From Lithodes maja (taxonomy: Eukaryota; Arthropoda; Malacostraca; Decapoda; Lithodidae): a stretch of DNA of 64,000 bases. Position 1 is the stretch's first letter. Each line of letters opens with the position of its first letter. A model generated the notes under the pieces. It did not search any database. It saw nothing but the letters and a program-made list of their open reading frames with translations, and was not told where the DNA came from. Made by a program: the position numbers and the translations under genes. The DNA lies in contig JBAKBP010001601.1 in the NCBI GenBank assembly GCA_037953745.1, forward strand, positions 77,001 to 141,000, in the 5' to 3' direction. Shown here piece by piece: positions 34,013-45,619 of the stretch.

Positions 34013-37000
34013 ATGACTAAAATCAAAGAAAATAAACGTAAGTCCGATGAAACAAAACCGCACAGGACAATGACAAATGCCCCCCACAAACTCAGACTTG
34101 CTAGTTTGAATCTGCGTGCGAATGAAGTGGCTGAGATGTGTGAGAGGAGGCGAGTGGACGTCTGCTGTACCCAGGAAACACTCTGGAAGAGGCATGGGGT
34201 ACAGTGGATTGTCGGAAGGAGGAAAAGATATAGGATATACTGGATGGGTGTGGAGACTGATAAAGCGAAAGGAGGAGTGGGTGTTCTGGTGGCTGAAGAG
34301 CTGGCGGAAAGTGTGCTTCAGATTACGAGAGTTAGTGAAAGGCCGATTGTTTTGAAGTTGAAAGTTGGTGAAAGAATTCTGAATATGATATCTGCATATG
34401 CCCCACAGGCTGGTTTACAGAAAGAGATAAAAGAGGACTTCTGGAATGACACCGTCAGTGTCATTTCAGGCCTCTCGGAGAACGAAATAACTATCGTGGG
34501 GGGGGACCTCAATGGTCACGTGGGAGCATCTGCAGATGGATACGAGGGGGTACATGGAGGAATTGGTTACGGAAGGAGAAATCTAGAAGGCGAATATATA
34601 TTGGAGTCCTGCGTTGCACTCAACATGGTTGTGTGTAACACAAAGTTCAAGAAAAGACAGAGCCACCTGATCACATATAACTCTGGGGTCTCCAGTAGCC
34701 AGATAGATTACTTCTTGGTTAACAGGAAAGACTGGAAACTAGTTCGAGATGTAAAGGTCATCCCGAGCGAAGAATGTATCCCCCAGCATAAGCTACTTGT
34801 GTGCGACATGAGCTTATACAGAGATCCTAAGCGCAAGAAGGTTTACATACCCAAAAGGAAAGTGTGGCTGCTGAAGGACAAGGAAGTTAGGGATAGGTTT
34901 CATAATGAACTGGAGCAAATGAATAGAAATAAGGAAGCTAGGCCTAACGATGTAAATAGCCAATGGAACTTTCTTAAGCATAGCCTTATCGCTGCCACTG
35001 ACAAAGTTTGTGGGAAAACAAAGGGTCACCCCAGGAATAAGACCTGTTGGTGGTGGAACGATGAGGTAGAACATGCTGTGAAAGAGAAAAGGAGATGCTT
35101 CAAAGCATGGAAGAAAGGAGGCAGCAGGGAGGAATACCAGGCAGCTAAACGAACTGCCAAAAGAGTTATTTACAATGCTAAAAATCGCATTAAGGACCTG
35201 GTCCTCGAACAAGTGTGTAACACTGACAATCCCAATGGGATCTTCAACCTAGCTAGGCGAGTTAAAAATGACAGTAGGGATATTATAGGTGAACAGTGTG
35301 TTAGAGAAGATAATGGGAAGATTGTGTATGCAGAAAATGAAATCAGAGAAGCATGGAAGGTACACTATGAACGATTGCTAAATGTAGAGTTTGAATGGGA
35401 TAAGGAACAGCTTAGTATCGAAAAACCAATATCTGGGCCCCCTCCTTTGATAGCACCAGCTGTAGTGAGTGACGCAATCAATAAAATGAAGGACGGTAAA
35501 GCTCCAGGTTGCTCCGACATTGTCGCTGAGATGATAAAAGCCTCAGGGGAGATTGGTGTAAACTTAGTCACTGAGTTGATAAACACCATTATTAAAGATG
35601 AGAAAATCCCAGAGGATTGGCTCAAAAGTGTAATAGTAAATATATACAAAGGAAAAGGGGATGCGCTAGATAGAGGAAATTATAGGGGCCTGAAAATGCT
35701 TGACCAAATCATGAAGGTCTGTGAGAGAGTCCTTGAGGGTTTGATCAGGCAAAGTATCTCTATTGATGATATGCAGTTTGGTTTTATGCCAGGACGTGGT
35801 ACAACCGATGCTATCTTCATAGTCAGGCAGATACAGGAAAGATACCTACTAAAAGGCAGGGATCTTTACTTTGTGTTTGTGGACCTGGAGAAGGCCTTTG
35901 ATAGGGTACCTAGAGATGTTGTACAGTGGGCTATGAGGAAACTTGGTGTGGAAGAGTGGCTGGTGCGTGTGATAATGAAGATGTATGAGGATTCGCGAAG
36001 TTCGGTGAGGGTGAAGGGTGTACTGAGTAATGAGTTCGAGTCCATCAGGGTTCAGTGTTAAGCCCCCTCCTCTTTATTATGGTCTTGGAGGCGCTGTCTA
36101 GAGTTTTTAGAAGCGGACTCCCGTTGGAACTGTTTTATGCAGACGATTTAGTCCTAATAGCTGACAGTATGCAGGATGCTGAGGCCAAATTCAGAAAGTG
36201 GAGAGAGGGCATGGCGAGCAAGGGTTTAAGAGTCAATATTAAAAAAAACAAGGTTATGCATTGTAGTTTGAGACGAGGCAATGTGGAAAAGAGCGGTGCA
36301 TACCCATGTGCAGTGTGTGGAAAGGGAGTGGGCGTTAACTCAATTCAATGTAGCATCTGTCGATGTTGGGTACACCATGGGAGTAAGCGCTGTAGTAGAA
36401 TAAAGGGGCCCCTGCCGAAGGATAAGTCAGAAATAGAGAAATTTGAGTGCGTAGTGTGCAAAGGCGAGCTTGTGTTAAGTGATGATCCTGTGGCTGTGAA
36501 TTTTGGAAATGAGTCTTTGGAGCTGGTGAACAAGTTTTGTTACCTAGGAGATACCATCTCTGCCGGTGGTGGGGCCGAGGCTGCCACTGTTGCTAGAATT
36601 AGGTGTGGGTGGGGGAAGTTCAGAGAATTGATGCCAATCCTGACCATGAAAAGAATGCCTCTCCCCCTGAAGGGAAAGGTGTATGCCTCATGTGTTAGAA
36701 GTGCAATGACGTATGCCTCAGAAACATGGGCTGTTAAAGTAGAGGATGTCAACAGAATGGAGCGTAATGAGATGAGAATGGTGAGATGGATGTGTGGGGC
36801 CAGGCTACAGGATAGAATAACAAATGTTGAGCTGAGGAGACGTTTAGGTATAAAGAGTATTAGCGAGGTGATGCGTACAAGTAGACTGGGATGGTATGGA
36901 CATGTGGAGAGAATGGATGAACAAAATTGGGTGAAAAAATGCAGGTCTGTGATTGTGGAGGGAGCTGCACCAAGGGGTGGACCGAGGAAGACCTGGGATC

Positions 37001-37095
37001 GGACTATACGCGCCGATCTCAAATCCAAGAACTTGACAAGTGAAGCAGCCCTTAACAGGGTTGCCTGGAACGCCGCCATTAGGACAAGAGACTGA
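34013..37095 (+). pseudogene. RTE-clade LINE ORF: endonuclease, RT and zinc finger, one frameshift
   Basis: Frame 1 (34013-36061) holds endonuclease text (CCTQETLW, ISAYAPQAGL, GGDLNGHVG, SSQIDYFLV) and early RT (MKDGKAPGCSDI, FVDLEKAFDRVPRD). Frame 2 (36055-37095) continues with LSPLLFIMVLEALSR and LFYADDLVLIA. It has an embedded C4HC3-type finger (CAVCGKGV...CSICRCWVH...C...CVVC), then GWYGHVERMDEQNWVKKC and the end. A shift near 36035 breaks the join at the HQGS-VLSP motif. RTE proteins of this kind are often mislabelled as craniofacial development protein 2. Confidence 0.87.
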
Positions 37096-37130
37096 AACTG
37101 CACTTATGTGTGGAACACTCAGTCTTAAAA

Positions 37131-37155
37131 TTTTATGTATGTATGTATGTATGTA
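37131..37155 (+). repeat. (ATGT)n tail of the RTE LINE
   Basis: A tetranucleotide tail directly abutting the resumed LINE-A reading frame at 37156. It marks the right edge of the 8.6-kb composite insertion. Confidence 0.85.
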
Positions 37156-37752
37156 GTATGTGAAAAATTTGGAATCGAACATTCAGTCAAATTTAATCCT
37201 ATAAAGAGCAATATCATAATATTTAAATCTAACCTTCTATTGAAATCAAAGCTACCTAAATTCCATTTGTATGAAGAAATTATAGAAGTTAATAAAGTAA
37301 AGTATCTAGGACACTATATTTCAAGTGATCGCTCAGATGATGAGGATATGGGTCGTCAGCGAAGGCAACTTTACATGCAGGGAAATTCAATATTAAGAAA
37401 ATTTCATATGTGCACATGGGATACAAAAATTACATTGTTCAACTCCTACTGCTCACCAATGTATACAGCACAACTATGGTGGAACTATAAGAAAATGACA
37501 GTGAATAGGCTAAGCATCTCATATCACAATATCATGAAAATGTTTCTGGGGCTCTCAAAATATGAGAGTACAAGTACGCTATGTGCCTATATGAACTTAG
37601 ACTGTTACCAATCACTCATTAGAAAGCTAACATATAAATTCATTCAGCGCCTTAACACTTCTGAGAACATTATCATTAAAATGCTACAAACTCCAAGCAT
37701 AGTGTACACCTCTAGGATCCAGGCACACTGGAGGAAGTTGCTCTATATTTAA
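37156..37752 (+). pseudogene. LINE-A segment 3: RT thumb and C-terminus
   Basis: It continues the LINE-A protein in frame after Leu-Leu at 28581 (Val-Cys-Glu-Lys-Phe-Gly...), with HSVKFNPIKSNIIIFKS, VKYLGHYIS and RKFHMCTWDTK, and ends at a stop near 37752. No frameshift in this part. Confidence 0.82.
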
Positions 37753-38137
37753 CCTTAAGTAATGATTTCAGGTCTGCTACTCTACAGAATTAGCATACTG
37801 GTACTGAACCTCATAGTGCAGTACAGTACCGATATTCCTATACTGTACTGTAGCAACATACTGTACCGGAAGCTAAATGATGTGAGGCATGGTACTGTAC
37901 ACAATTAGGACAGTGGTTTTGGTAACAGAGTACGGTAGTTTGATAACCACTGTTTTTGGTTGAGGCAGTGCTGTGAACTACATGATAGCAAGCTGGGTAT
38001 TATTTAATTTCTTTTATTTTATGTAGCCTATGTACAGTAGCTTATATATATTTATGTTACTGTAAGGTATATATGGACCCCAGTATGGTCCCCTCTGTAC
38101 TGTGTGAGTCTGAAATAAAGTATTATTATTATTATTA
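37753..38137 (+). other. LINE-A 3' untranslated region and tail
   Basis: It includes short CAGTACAGTACC/ACTGTACTGTA palindromic text, an AATAAA at 38114-38119 and an (ATT)n tail at 38121-38137. Confidence 0.7.
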
Positions 38138-39022
38138 GGGGTTCGTCCCCTACGGGGAACCCCTATTGTAATCATTAAACCTGGAATTTCATCCAAATTC
38201 TTCTTACGCGCCGGTTTCGACGCAATAACTCCAGAACCGCTTTTTGGATTGGGATCAAACTTTCACAAGAGGTGCGTTTTTGTATTGGGCAACTTTTGAT
38301 ATGCTAAACATCCGGCATGGCGGCCAAACAGGTCCGTGGCAGCCGATTTCCCGAAAAACTTGACGCCTAAATACCGTCTCTCCCACTCACAGGAAACGAC
38401 TGGGCTTTGGCATACGCACTCCCCTACTAATGCTCCGCAAATTTTATAGAGAAGGTTTTGCTTTTGCACGTGGGTTTTTTTCCGGCAATCTTGAAAAAAC
38501 CTCAAATTCCACATCTTGAAAACTACGCCGATGATCAAAGCCTTGCTTGCGTAGTTGGGTGAGTCTCGCGATTCCGAACGTTTTGATACCAAAAAAATAT
38601 AAATGGGTGGAATAGTTTGGCCGCAGCATTGAAAACTGTCTATTCTTAAATTACTTTAAAACCGAATTCGCTACCCACACAAAGTTTACCGTCTACAGTC
38701 TATAGGCTTCCACGCATCCCCCAGTTTTGCTTAATAACATAATCTCTTTATTATTCAGATCTATAATTTTTTTTTTATTTAACTCTCTCAAAACAGTTAG
38801 AGTCCCTACGAATTCCAGCAATTATTTAGCCAACCTACCTATACATACCTACCCTACCAAATAATAATGATAAATTCAAATTTATTTTTGGTGAATGACA
38901 GAGTATTGGCTAAGGTTTTTAACAATTCCTCCCTTTGCCAAATACTTAGTTTAATAACAATGATATGGACCTTTAAAGTTTTGGCAATTGCCCATGTGAC
39001 TCATATTTTAACCCTCCTAAAG
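38138..39022. other. Unassigned sequence beginning with a 26-bp hairpin
   Basis: It starts GGGGTTCGTCCCCTACGG followed by GGAACCCC, a foldback directly after the LINE-A tail. The rest has no convincing ORF. It could be the terminus of another mobile element, but no partner end is seen. Confidence 0.4.
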
Positions 39023-39612
39023 TGTTACCACGAAATACCGCTAGATCCTTTCTCAAAAGTCGCTAGCATGTTGCTACATAGCCAAACAATGTTAGGATAA
39101 TGCTGCAATTTCTAAGGAGTTTTGGTTTGTTTGTTTTGCAAATTTTACAATGTAGTATGACTAGAATGTCTGAAATTTTCAAATTATCCCTAGTAAATGT
39201 CTCTAGATATAAAAGAAATGGCTGCTAGATTGAAGTAAATACCTCTACATTTAGCGGTAATATGTAGCTTTACAACTGGCAACACTGCAACCACCACCTC
39301 CCTCCCACCCTCCCAGTATGTCTCCACAAAATACCGCTAGATCCTTTCTCAAAAGTCGCTAGCATGTTGCTACATAGTCAAACAATGTTAGAATAATGCT
39401 GCAATTTCTAAAGAGTTTTGGTTTGTTTGTTTTGCAAATTTTACAATGTAATAGGCCTATGACTAGAATGTCTGAAATTTTTAAATTATCCCTAGTAAAT
39501 CTCTCTAGATATGAAAAAATGGCTTCTAAATTGAAGTAAATAGCTCTACATCTAGCGGTAATATCTAGCGATATAACTGGCAACACTGCCTAGCCCTTCC
39601 TTCCTGCCTCCC
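39023..39612. repeat. Tandem duplication, two ~296-bp units
   Basis: AAATACCGCTAGATCCTTTC occurs at about 39033 and 39328. The copies stay aligned through TTGGTTTGTTTGTTTTGCAA and AACTGGCAACACTGC, roughly 90 percent alike. Confidence 0.88.
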
Positions 39613-40956
39613 ACCTCCCTCATATCAAGCAAATGTATCCACAACCACTCTAGTGAACTTTCGGTATTTAGTTTATTCAGCTTAATACTATTTATCCACA
39701 TAAAATAGAAACCTATCACGATTGTTGTCTAATACAACCATAGACAATGCTATTACATATTATTTGAACATGATGTCGAATTTAGCAGTTGTTGTTTACC
39801 TTGAACAGGAATGACAGAACCGAAAGCTTCTCTTGCCGTGTAGTACTAAAGAAAGCAGGGTTACCCATACCGAACTGTTACCAAGTCAGAGATTCAGAGG
39901 TAACTTTCACAATGCATTATAACCCAAGACAGACACCAATATACCACTAAATCAGACAAATATCACTACAAAAAAGATAGGAAAATATTATATTAATGTC
40001 TTAGGTATTTGAAATTATGCAAATGAGTAAAATCCATTATGATATAATGATAATGGGATTGATTAGTATCTGGCAACAGTGTTGCAATATAATTTTCTGA
40101 ATGTATGCGAACTTCGGAGTATTTATCCCATTAATATACACATCTATCACTATTTAAATTTAATACAACCATACACAGTGCTATTACATAATATAGGTTG
40201 CTCTTTCCTTTAAACAATTTTCTATATCTATTCACGCAAAATATAGGCCTAGCCTAGGCAGCGCTACCGGTAGGTACAAATTTATCAGTTCGAATTTTGA
40301 TTGAGAGTGGGCCTAGGCCTAGCCTAGGGCTTAACATGGGATACTGTTTGGGGTTTGGGAATAGACTGAGGCGGCTTTAGGCCTAATTAGGTAAAAATAG
40401 TCAAATCGAGACAATTGCACAGCCAACATAGGCTAGCCTATCTATAGGCTACCTTTCATTACTGCAGTTAAGCACAAACTTATTTTACAATGGAAAGTAA
40501 TGCATGAGGAGGGCTGGGTAGGCCTATTAGTATTTTGTGAAATAACTTAAATTAGGTTAGGCTATAGTATACTTCATTAGGTTATTAGGCCTATGAGAAA
40601 CCAGGCCTAGGCCTAGCTTAATTTTATTTCACTGCTCAACATATTTATTTTTTTTGTTTTGCTTTTGAGCTCTGCATAGGGCTATATTCAGGTAGGCTTG
40701 GGTTTTAGTAAAATTGCATTAGGCTATGCTACATATTTTTACTTCTATTGGAAAGCACAGGCCTACACAATAGTACACATGTTAAAGAATTTAGCCTAGC
40801 CTACCACAATTTAGCCTAGACTGAAAGAACAAACACAAATAGGCTAGGCTAATTGCAGCTAAATAATTTAGCCTAGACTGAAAAAACAAAACAAAAATAG
40901 GCTAATTGCAGTTTTGGTAAGAGTTGTAGTTGTGGGCATACCAAAAGCTTTGTTTA
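39613..40956. other. No gene; AGGCCT/CCTAGG-rich AT background
   Basis: No ORF with homology. From about 40240 onward words such as TAGGCCTAGGC and TAGCCTAGGC recur at high density. Confidence 0.5.
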
Positions 40957-41216
40957 TATAGCCTAGTCGCACGCTCGCAATTAGGCCTACATTCACTTCT
41001 AATTTAACTGCTGGGGTAAACTTGGTAAAGCCACCCTCAATCTGCCGGCCGGTAACAAAACAATTTACCCAACGCCTGGCCGTGAGATACAATAATGGGT
41101 TGAAGGGGCTTTATCCCCCTATGACTTATTGTCATCATCATATATATCACCAGCAGGGGCAAATAACCACAGTCAAATTAGACGCGAATGTAACTGCGAG
41201 CGTGCGACTATGTTAA
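40957..41216. repeat. Inverted-repeat MITE, family F (member 1)
   Basis: The arm starting near 40957 (TAGTCGCACGCTCGCA, then TTCTAATTTAACTG) is complementary to the arm ending at 41216 (CAGTCAAATTAGACGCGAA, then TGCGAGCGTGCGACTA). The core has a decayed TACAATAATGGGTTGA and a TTGTCATCATCATATATATC segment shared with the other members. Confidence 0.65.
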
Positions 41217-41584
41217 TAAAGGGGACGATAGACCCGCTAACACAACTCTTGACGCATTTTTTCCTAATGTATTAGATTTTTTTATATTTATGACCTCAAC
41301 AGTTGAAAGATGACAATTTTATGGTTTATTTTAGGCTATACAAAAACATTTGCTTTGTAATTTAGATACTCATATTTATGCTTATAATTGCAGTACGAGT
41401 GTTTTTTTTTTTTATATGTAGGCCTAGGCTAAACAAATGTTAGTTTTTGTTTTATAGGCTAAACTAGGCTGAATTTATGCTAATAAATATTAATTGGAGG
41501 GAGAAAATCTGTCAAAGAATAGCCTAGATGTGGAAATTTACAGCCAATTTGCTCTAGCCCTTTTTGAGATACAGAGGTTAGAGA

Positions 41585-41728
41585 TCGTTGGATACAATAA
41601 TATGTTGAGGGGGTCAATCGCCCCCCATGACATATTGTCATCATCATATATATTGCCAGCAGGGGGCAAATAGCCTAGGCCTAGCGGCTAGCCTAACTAC
41701 AACAAAAATCGCCGTCAAAATAGACGTG
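41585..41728. repeat. Family F core (member 2)
   Basis: Contains GGATACAATAATATGTTGAG, TTGTCATCATCATATATATT, GCCAGCAGGGGGCAAATAG and TCGCCGTCAAAATAGACGTG in the order seen in the other members. Confidence 0.7.
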
Positions 41729-42715
41729 AACTTATATTAACTACGGCGATCGACCATTGCCCGCACCGGCCGTCCCCCGGTTATTGTTGAGGTTCTGAGG
41801 AACCGTATGACTTTGACGAGCTCTTCCCTCCGCTGTCTCCGTATCCCATGTATCGTCGTACGGTATCTCTTCCCCTCCACATCCTACATCTGGTCGTCCT
41901 ACATATGCCTCCTAAGCCTCGCCTCGTCCCGTCACTGAGCATGTGGATGGGCGTCCCTTTCTGGCTTCAAAGATGGATTCCTTCCGACAGCTCCTACTGG
42001 ATTGTCTGGGGTTGGTTGATAAGGGCACCTCGCTTCAAGACATTGCTCTGGCCCTAATACCGTGGTTTGTAGGTCTCTGGTTCACCACCTGATGACCTGC
42101 TATTGGGTTGTTGCCTTTACAGTGTTACGGTTCTACGAATGACCTAGAATGAAAGTGACACGGTGGTGAATTTTAACCTTAACTATAAACTAATTTAATT
42201 GTGACATAGGATCTCCGCGACCGCGAACTTATATTAACTACGGCGATCGACCATTGCCCGCACCGGCCGTCCCCAGGTTATTGTTGAGGTCCTGAGGAAC
42301 CGTATGACTTTGACGAGCTCTTCCCTCCGCAGTCTCCGTATCCCATGTCTCGTCGTACGGTACCTCTTCCCCTCCACATCCTACATCTGGTCGTCCTACA
42401 TATGCCTCCTAAGCCTCGCCTCGTCCCGTCACTGAGCATGTGGATGGGCGTCCCTTTCTGGCTTCAAAGATGGATTCCTTCCGACAGCTCCTACTGGATT
42501 GTCTGGGGTTGGTTGATAAGGGCACCTCGCTTCAAGACATTGCTCTGGCCCTAGTACCGTGGTTTGTAGGTCTCTGGTTCACCACCTGATGACCTGCTAT
42601 TGGGTTGTTGCCTTTACAGTGTTACGGTTCTACGAATGACCTAGAATGAAAGTGACACGGTGGTGAATTTTAACCTTAACTATAAACTAATTTAATTGTG
42701 ACATAGGATCTCCGC
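41729..42715. repeat. Tandem duplication, two ~497-bp units
   Basis: The unit beginning GAACTTATATTAACTACGGC at 41729 repeats at 42226 with only a few substitutions. Each holds the same 69-codon ORF of no recognised homology, so I do not call it a gene. Near-identity implies a recent duplication. Confidence 0.9.
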
Positions 42716-43204
42716 GACTACGGTAGGGCCGGAGTGGGCGAGTATTCGCCTGAGGTTGCCCCAAGACAAGACAAGACAAAATTCTAGTGCTGGTTTTACT
42801 CAGATTTTGTGAGTTTTAATTTAGCCTAGCCTAGGCCTAAGAGTTCAGAAAATTTGCAAAATGCACCCCATACTAGCCTACCCCTAGCCTAATAGGCCTA
42901 GCGATTCTTTTTTGGCAGACCACCCACAAATTTTCATATAGCCTAGGCCTAGGCTAGCCTAAGTTCTGGAATGCATGTTGGAATAGCCTTCCTATAAACT
43001 GTAGGCTAGGCTACTTCCTTTTAATTTAAGTTTGATTCTTTGGAAAAATCTATTAGGCCTAGACCAGGGCAGGAAAGTAACATTTAAAATGACGTGTAAA
43101 AAGTCGCCCATAAACGGCGGGCCGCTATGTTATTGTAATTTGGGAGCTTATTTCGTCTGTTGATTGACTTTGTCCTTAATTGGGGATCCTATGAATTAGC
43201 ACAG
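42716..43204. other. No gene; AGGCCT-rich
   Basis: Begins with a short (CAAGA)n run near 42760-42780, then TAGCCTAGGC-rich sequence. Confidence 0.5.
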
Positions 43205-43405
43205 ATGATGATGACTTACCGTACATCATAATACGTGACGGGCCGACGTGGGGGGCAGAGCCGCAGAGACCCCCTCAACATATTTGGTGTCCCACAGTAA
43301 CTTTTAATGGGATGGATGTAGTTACCGGGTGTACGGTCGTCATGTTTACATAGGGCGATCGTCGCGGTTAACTTCGCGTCTATTTTGACGGCGATTTTTT
43401 TCGGC
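43205..43405. repeat. Family F, diverged inverted member (member 3)
   Basis: It carries CCCCCTCAACATATT, GTCGTCATGTTTACATA, GGCGATCGTCGCGGTTAA and CGTCTATTTTGACGGCGAT, matching the left part and arm of the member at 44000. Confidence 0.55.
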
Positions 43406-43999
43406 ATATTTAATTTTATTCACTTCCTTTTTTATTTAGGCTATAATCTAGCTTTGACACGACAATAACCCTAACCTAGTCTTTCTTAAAGATTCTTCTA
43501 ATCTTCCAGTAGCCTATAGCCTAATTTAGGTCATTTTTAAAGGCACACAATTAAATGGTTGGTATTTTGAACGACACTACTGCAGCATTATGAGAAACAA
43601 TTTATTAGAGATAATAGGCAACAATAGATTCGCCATATTTTTCTCCACAACCTATAATCCGCATGGAGGATTTTCGTTATCGACAAATTGAAAAAAATTC
43701 CCGCTTCACAGACAAAATAGACAAATACACCAAAAATCGGGGTGTGGGGGCAGCAGCCCCCACCCATAATAGCCTACTATAATAGGTTAGGTAATGTTGT
43801 TAGGTTAGGCTAGGCTAATGTCCTTTCAAAGGGGTATAGGCCTATTAAACACTAGGATAGCCTATACCTGGTCAAGGGTAAGTCCTGCTGTAGTCAACTT
43901 GAATGCTACCTTAAATTGTAATATTAGACTAGGCATAGCCTATAGAAAAAATAGCCTAGCCTACTTATTTATTGTAGCCTATAATATAGGCCTAGCCGG
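43406..43999. other. No gene; inverted copy of the 17.2-kb GC-hairpin unit
   Basis: At 43739-43815 GTGTGGGGGCAGCAGCCCCC is followed by ACCCATA and AGGTTAG words, the reverse complement of the 17202 and 17309 units. The rest is AT-rich with TAGGCCTA words. Confidence 0.5.
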
Positions 44000-44320
44000 G
44001 TAGAATGTAGAGTTCGGGCGTACCGCCACCATTGTTTACACTGCGCAGAGCGGCGACGGAAGCTTGCCATCATGTTCCCGTCTATTTTGACTGCCATTGG
44101 ATACAATAATATGTTGAGGGGAGGGCTTTGCGGCAATTTTTTTTGGTTGTTTGCCCCCTACTGGCAATATATATGATGATGACAACACGTCATGGGGGCA
44201 AAGCCCCCCCTCAACATATTATTGTATCCAATGGCATTCAAAATAGACGGGAACATTATCGCAAGTGTCCGACGCTGACACCGCCGCCGTCATGTTTACA
44301 TATGTCGATCACCGTGGTTA

Positions 44321-45361
44321 AAGGCTGGTTCACACGTAGCCGAGTCGGTGCGCGAGTCCAACACGAGTCACACTCGTCGATTATCGCCGTCGCTGGAGGC
44401 TGAGTCGGCCGCGAGTAGCAATTGTTCCTGAGTCAAGGAGAGTGTAACACGAGTTAACTCAATACGAGTCAATACGAGTCAACACGTGTTCATGCAAGAG
44501 TCTGTACGAGTAACTGAGAGTCAAAACGAGTGTAACACGAACCCAACACGAGTGTCAAAAATTTGAAAAATAATGGCCACATTCAAGGGCACGTAAACAA
44601 AGAGTATGGACGAGTCAACGTGATTGTTACACGGATCAACATGATTTTTATACGGATCAACACGAAAGACAACGCGTTGACTCTCGTTGGATCTCTGTTG
44701 CACACGTGTTGACTCGTGTTACATCCGTGTAAACTCTCGTTGATTCTTCCTACATTTTTGAAATAACGGTATTTCAAATGACACTTGCTTTTTCGTGTTA
44801 CACTCGTGTTTTTTTCTCAGTGGATCGTGTTTACTCTTGTTTACTCGTGTTTTCACTTGTGTTTGAATCGTGTAAACTCTGGCATCATGGGGGCACCAAA
44901 TTTTGGCACTCACATTCGTGCTTTCTACTCTTGTTGATACGTGTTGCATGTGTGTTACATACGTGTTGTTGCGTGTAGACACGTGTTGCTTCGTCAACGT
45001 CGAAATGATGACGAAAAGCGACGAATCACCAAAGAGTGTTACACAGGTTTACACGAGTCAACACGAGTTAACACGAATAACGAAGAGTTATTCAGAGTCA
45101 AACACGAGTTAACACGTATGTACACGAGTCTACATGTATTTAGGCCACACTCATGGGTACTCGCCACGGGACCCAAAAATTTCATGCATGCATGAAATTT
45201 TTGGACCCCGTGGCGAGTACCCACGAGTGTGTCGAGTATACACGAGCGTAGCATGAGTCTATACGAGTGTTGAGGAGTATCGACGAGTCATTGCTGAATA
45301 GCAAAATTTCATCACTCGTGTTGGACTCGCGCACCGACTCGGCTATGTGTGAACCAGCCTT
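44321..45361. mobile_element. Foldback element made of ACACGAGT/ACTCGTGT words
   Basis: The TIR is AAGGCTGGTTCACAC then GTAGCCGAGTCGGTGCGCG, continuing to about 50 bp, with its inverted copy at the right end and TA at both borders (44319-44320 and 45362-45363). TA or TTA duplication and a GGCTGGTTCACAC end suggest the Harbinger/ISL2EU group; this is inference. The interior is a mosaic of roughly 10-bp words containing ACGAGT (about 15 by eye) or ACTCGT (about 5), plus an 86-bp perfect-looking hairpin. Confidence 0.8.
45146..45231. repeat. 86-bp palindrome inside the ACACGAGT element
   Basis: Centre TTCATGCATGCATGAA at 45188/45189. The arms of 43 bases match through GGGTACTCGCCACGGG and AAAAATTTCATGCA with very few mismatches. 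Confidence 0.9.
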
Positions 45362-45619
45362 TAGTTCGTGTCTATTTTGAAGGCGTTTTTTTCGGTTATT
45401 TGCCTCCTGCTGGCAATATATATGATAATGACAATATGTCATGGGGGGGGGGGGGTGACCCCCCTCAACCTATTATTGTATCCAAAAGCAGTCAAATAGA
45501 TGGGAACATGATGGCCAGCGTCCGCCGCCGCTCCGCGTAGTGTAAACAAGGCTGGCGGTACACCCGAACTCTACATTCTACCCCACTAATTTTCCAACTA
45601 GCATAACCGATGATTATCA

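Larger units (their letters stand above)
44000..45588. mobile_element. Family F inverted-repeat element, with nested insertion
   Basis: Termini of about 100 bp are inverted: left GGGTAGAATGTAGAGTTCGG and right CCGAACTCTACATTCTACCC. Inside lie two copies of the family core (about 44090-44235, itself a foldback, and 45375-45490). The core is interrupted at 44321-45361 by a second element. Confidence 0.78.

Noticed and set aside
36345..37182. Minus-strand ORFs opposite the RTE
   Set aside because: Shadows of the RTE coding strand.
41848..42554. Two nearly identical 69-codon ORFs
   Set aside because: They are copies of one frame within a DNA-level tandem duplication, without homology or context.
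44321..45361. CRISPR-like array of short repeats
   Set aside because: Words occur in both orientations with no constant spacer length, inside an element with TIRs, in a eukaryotic genome.
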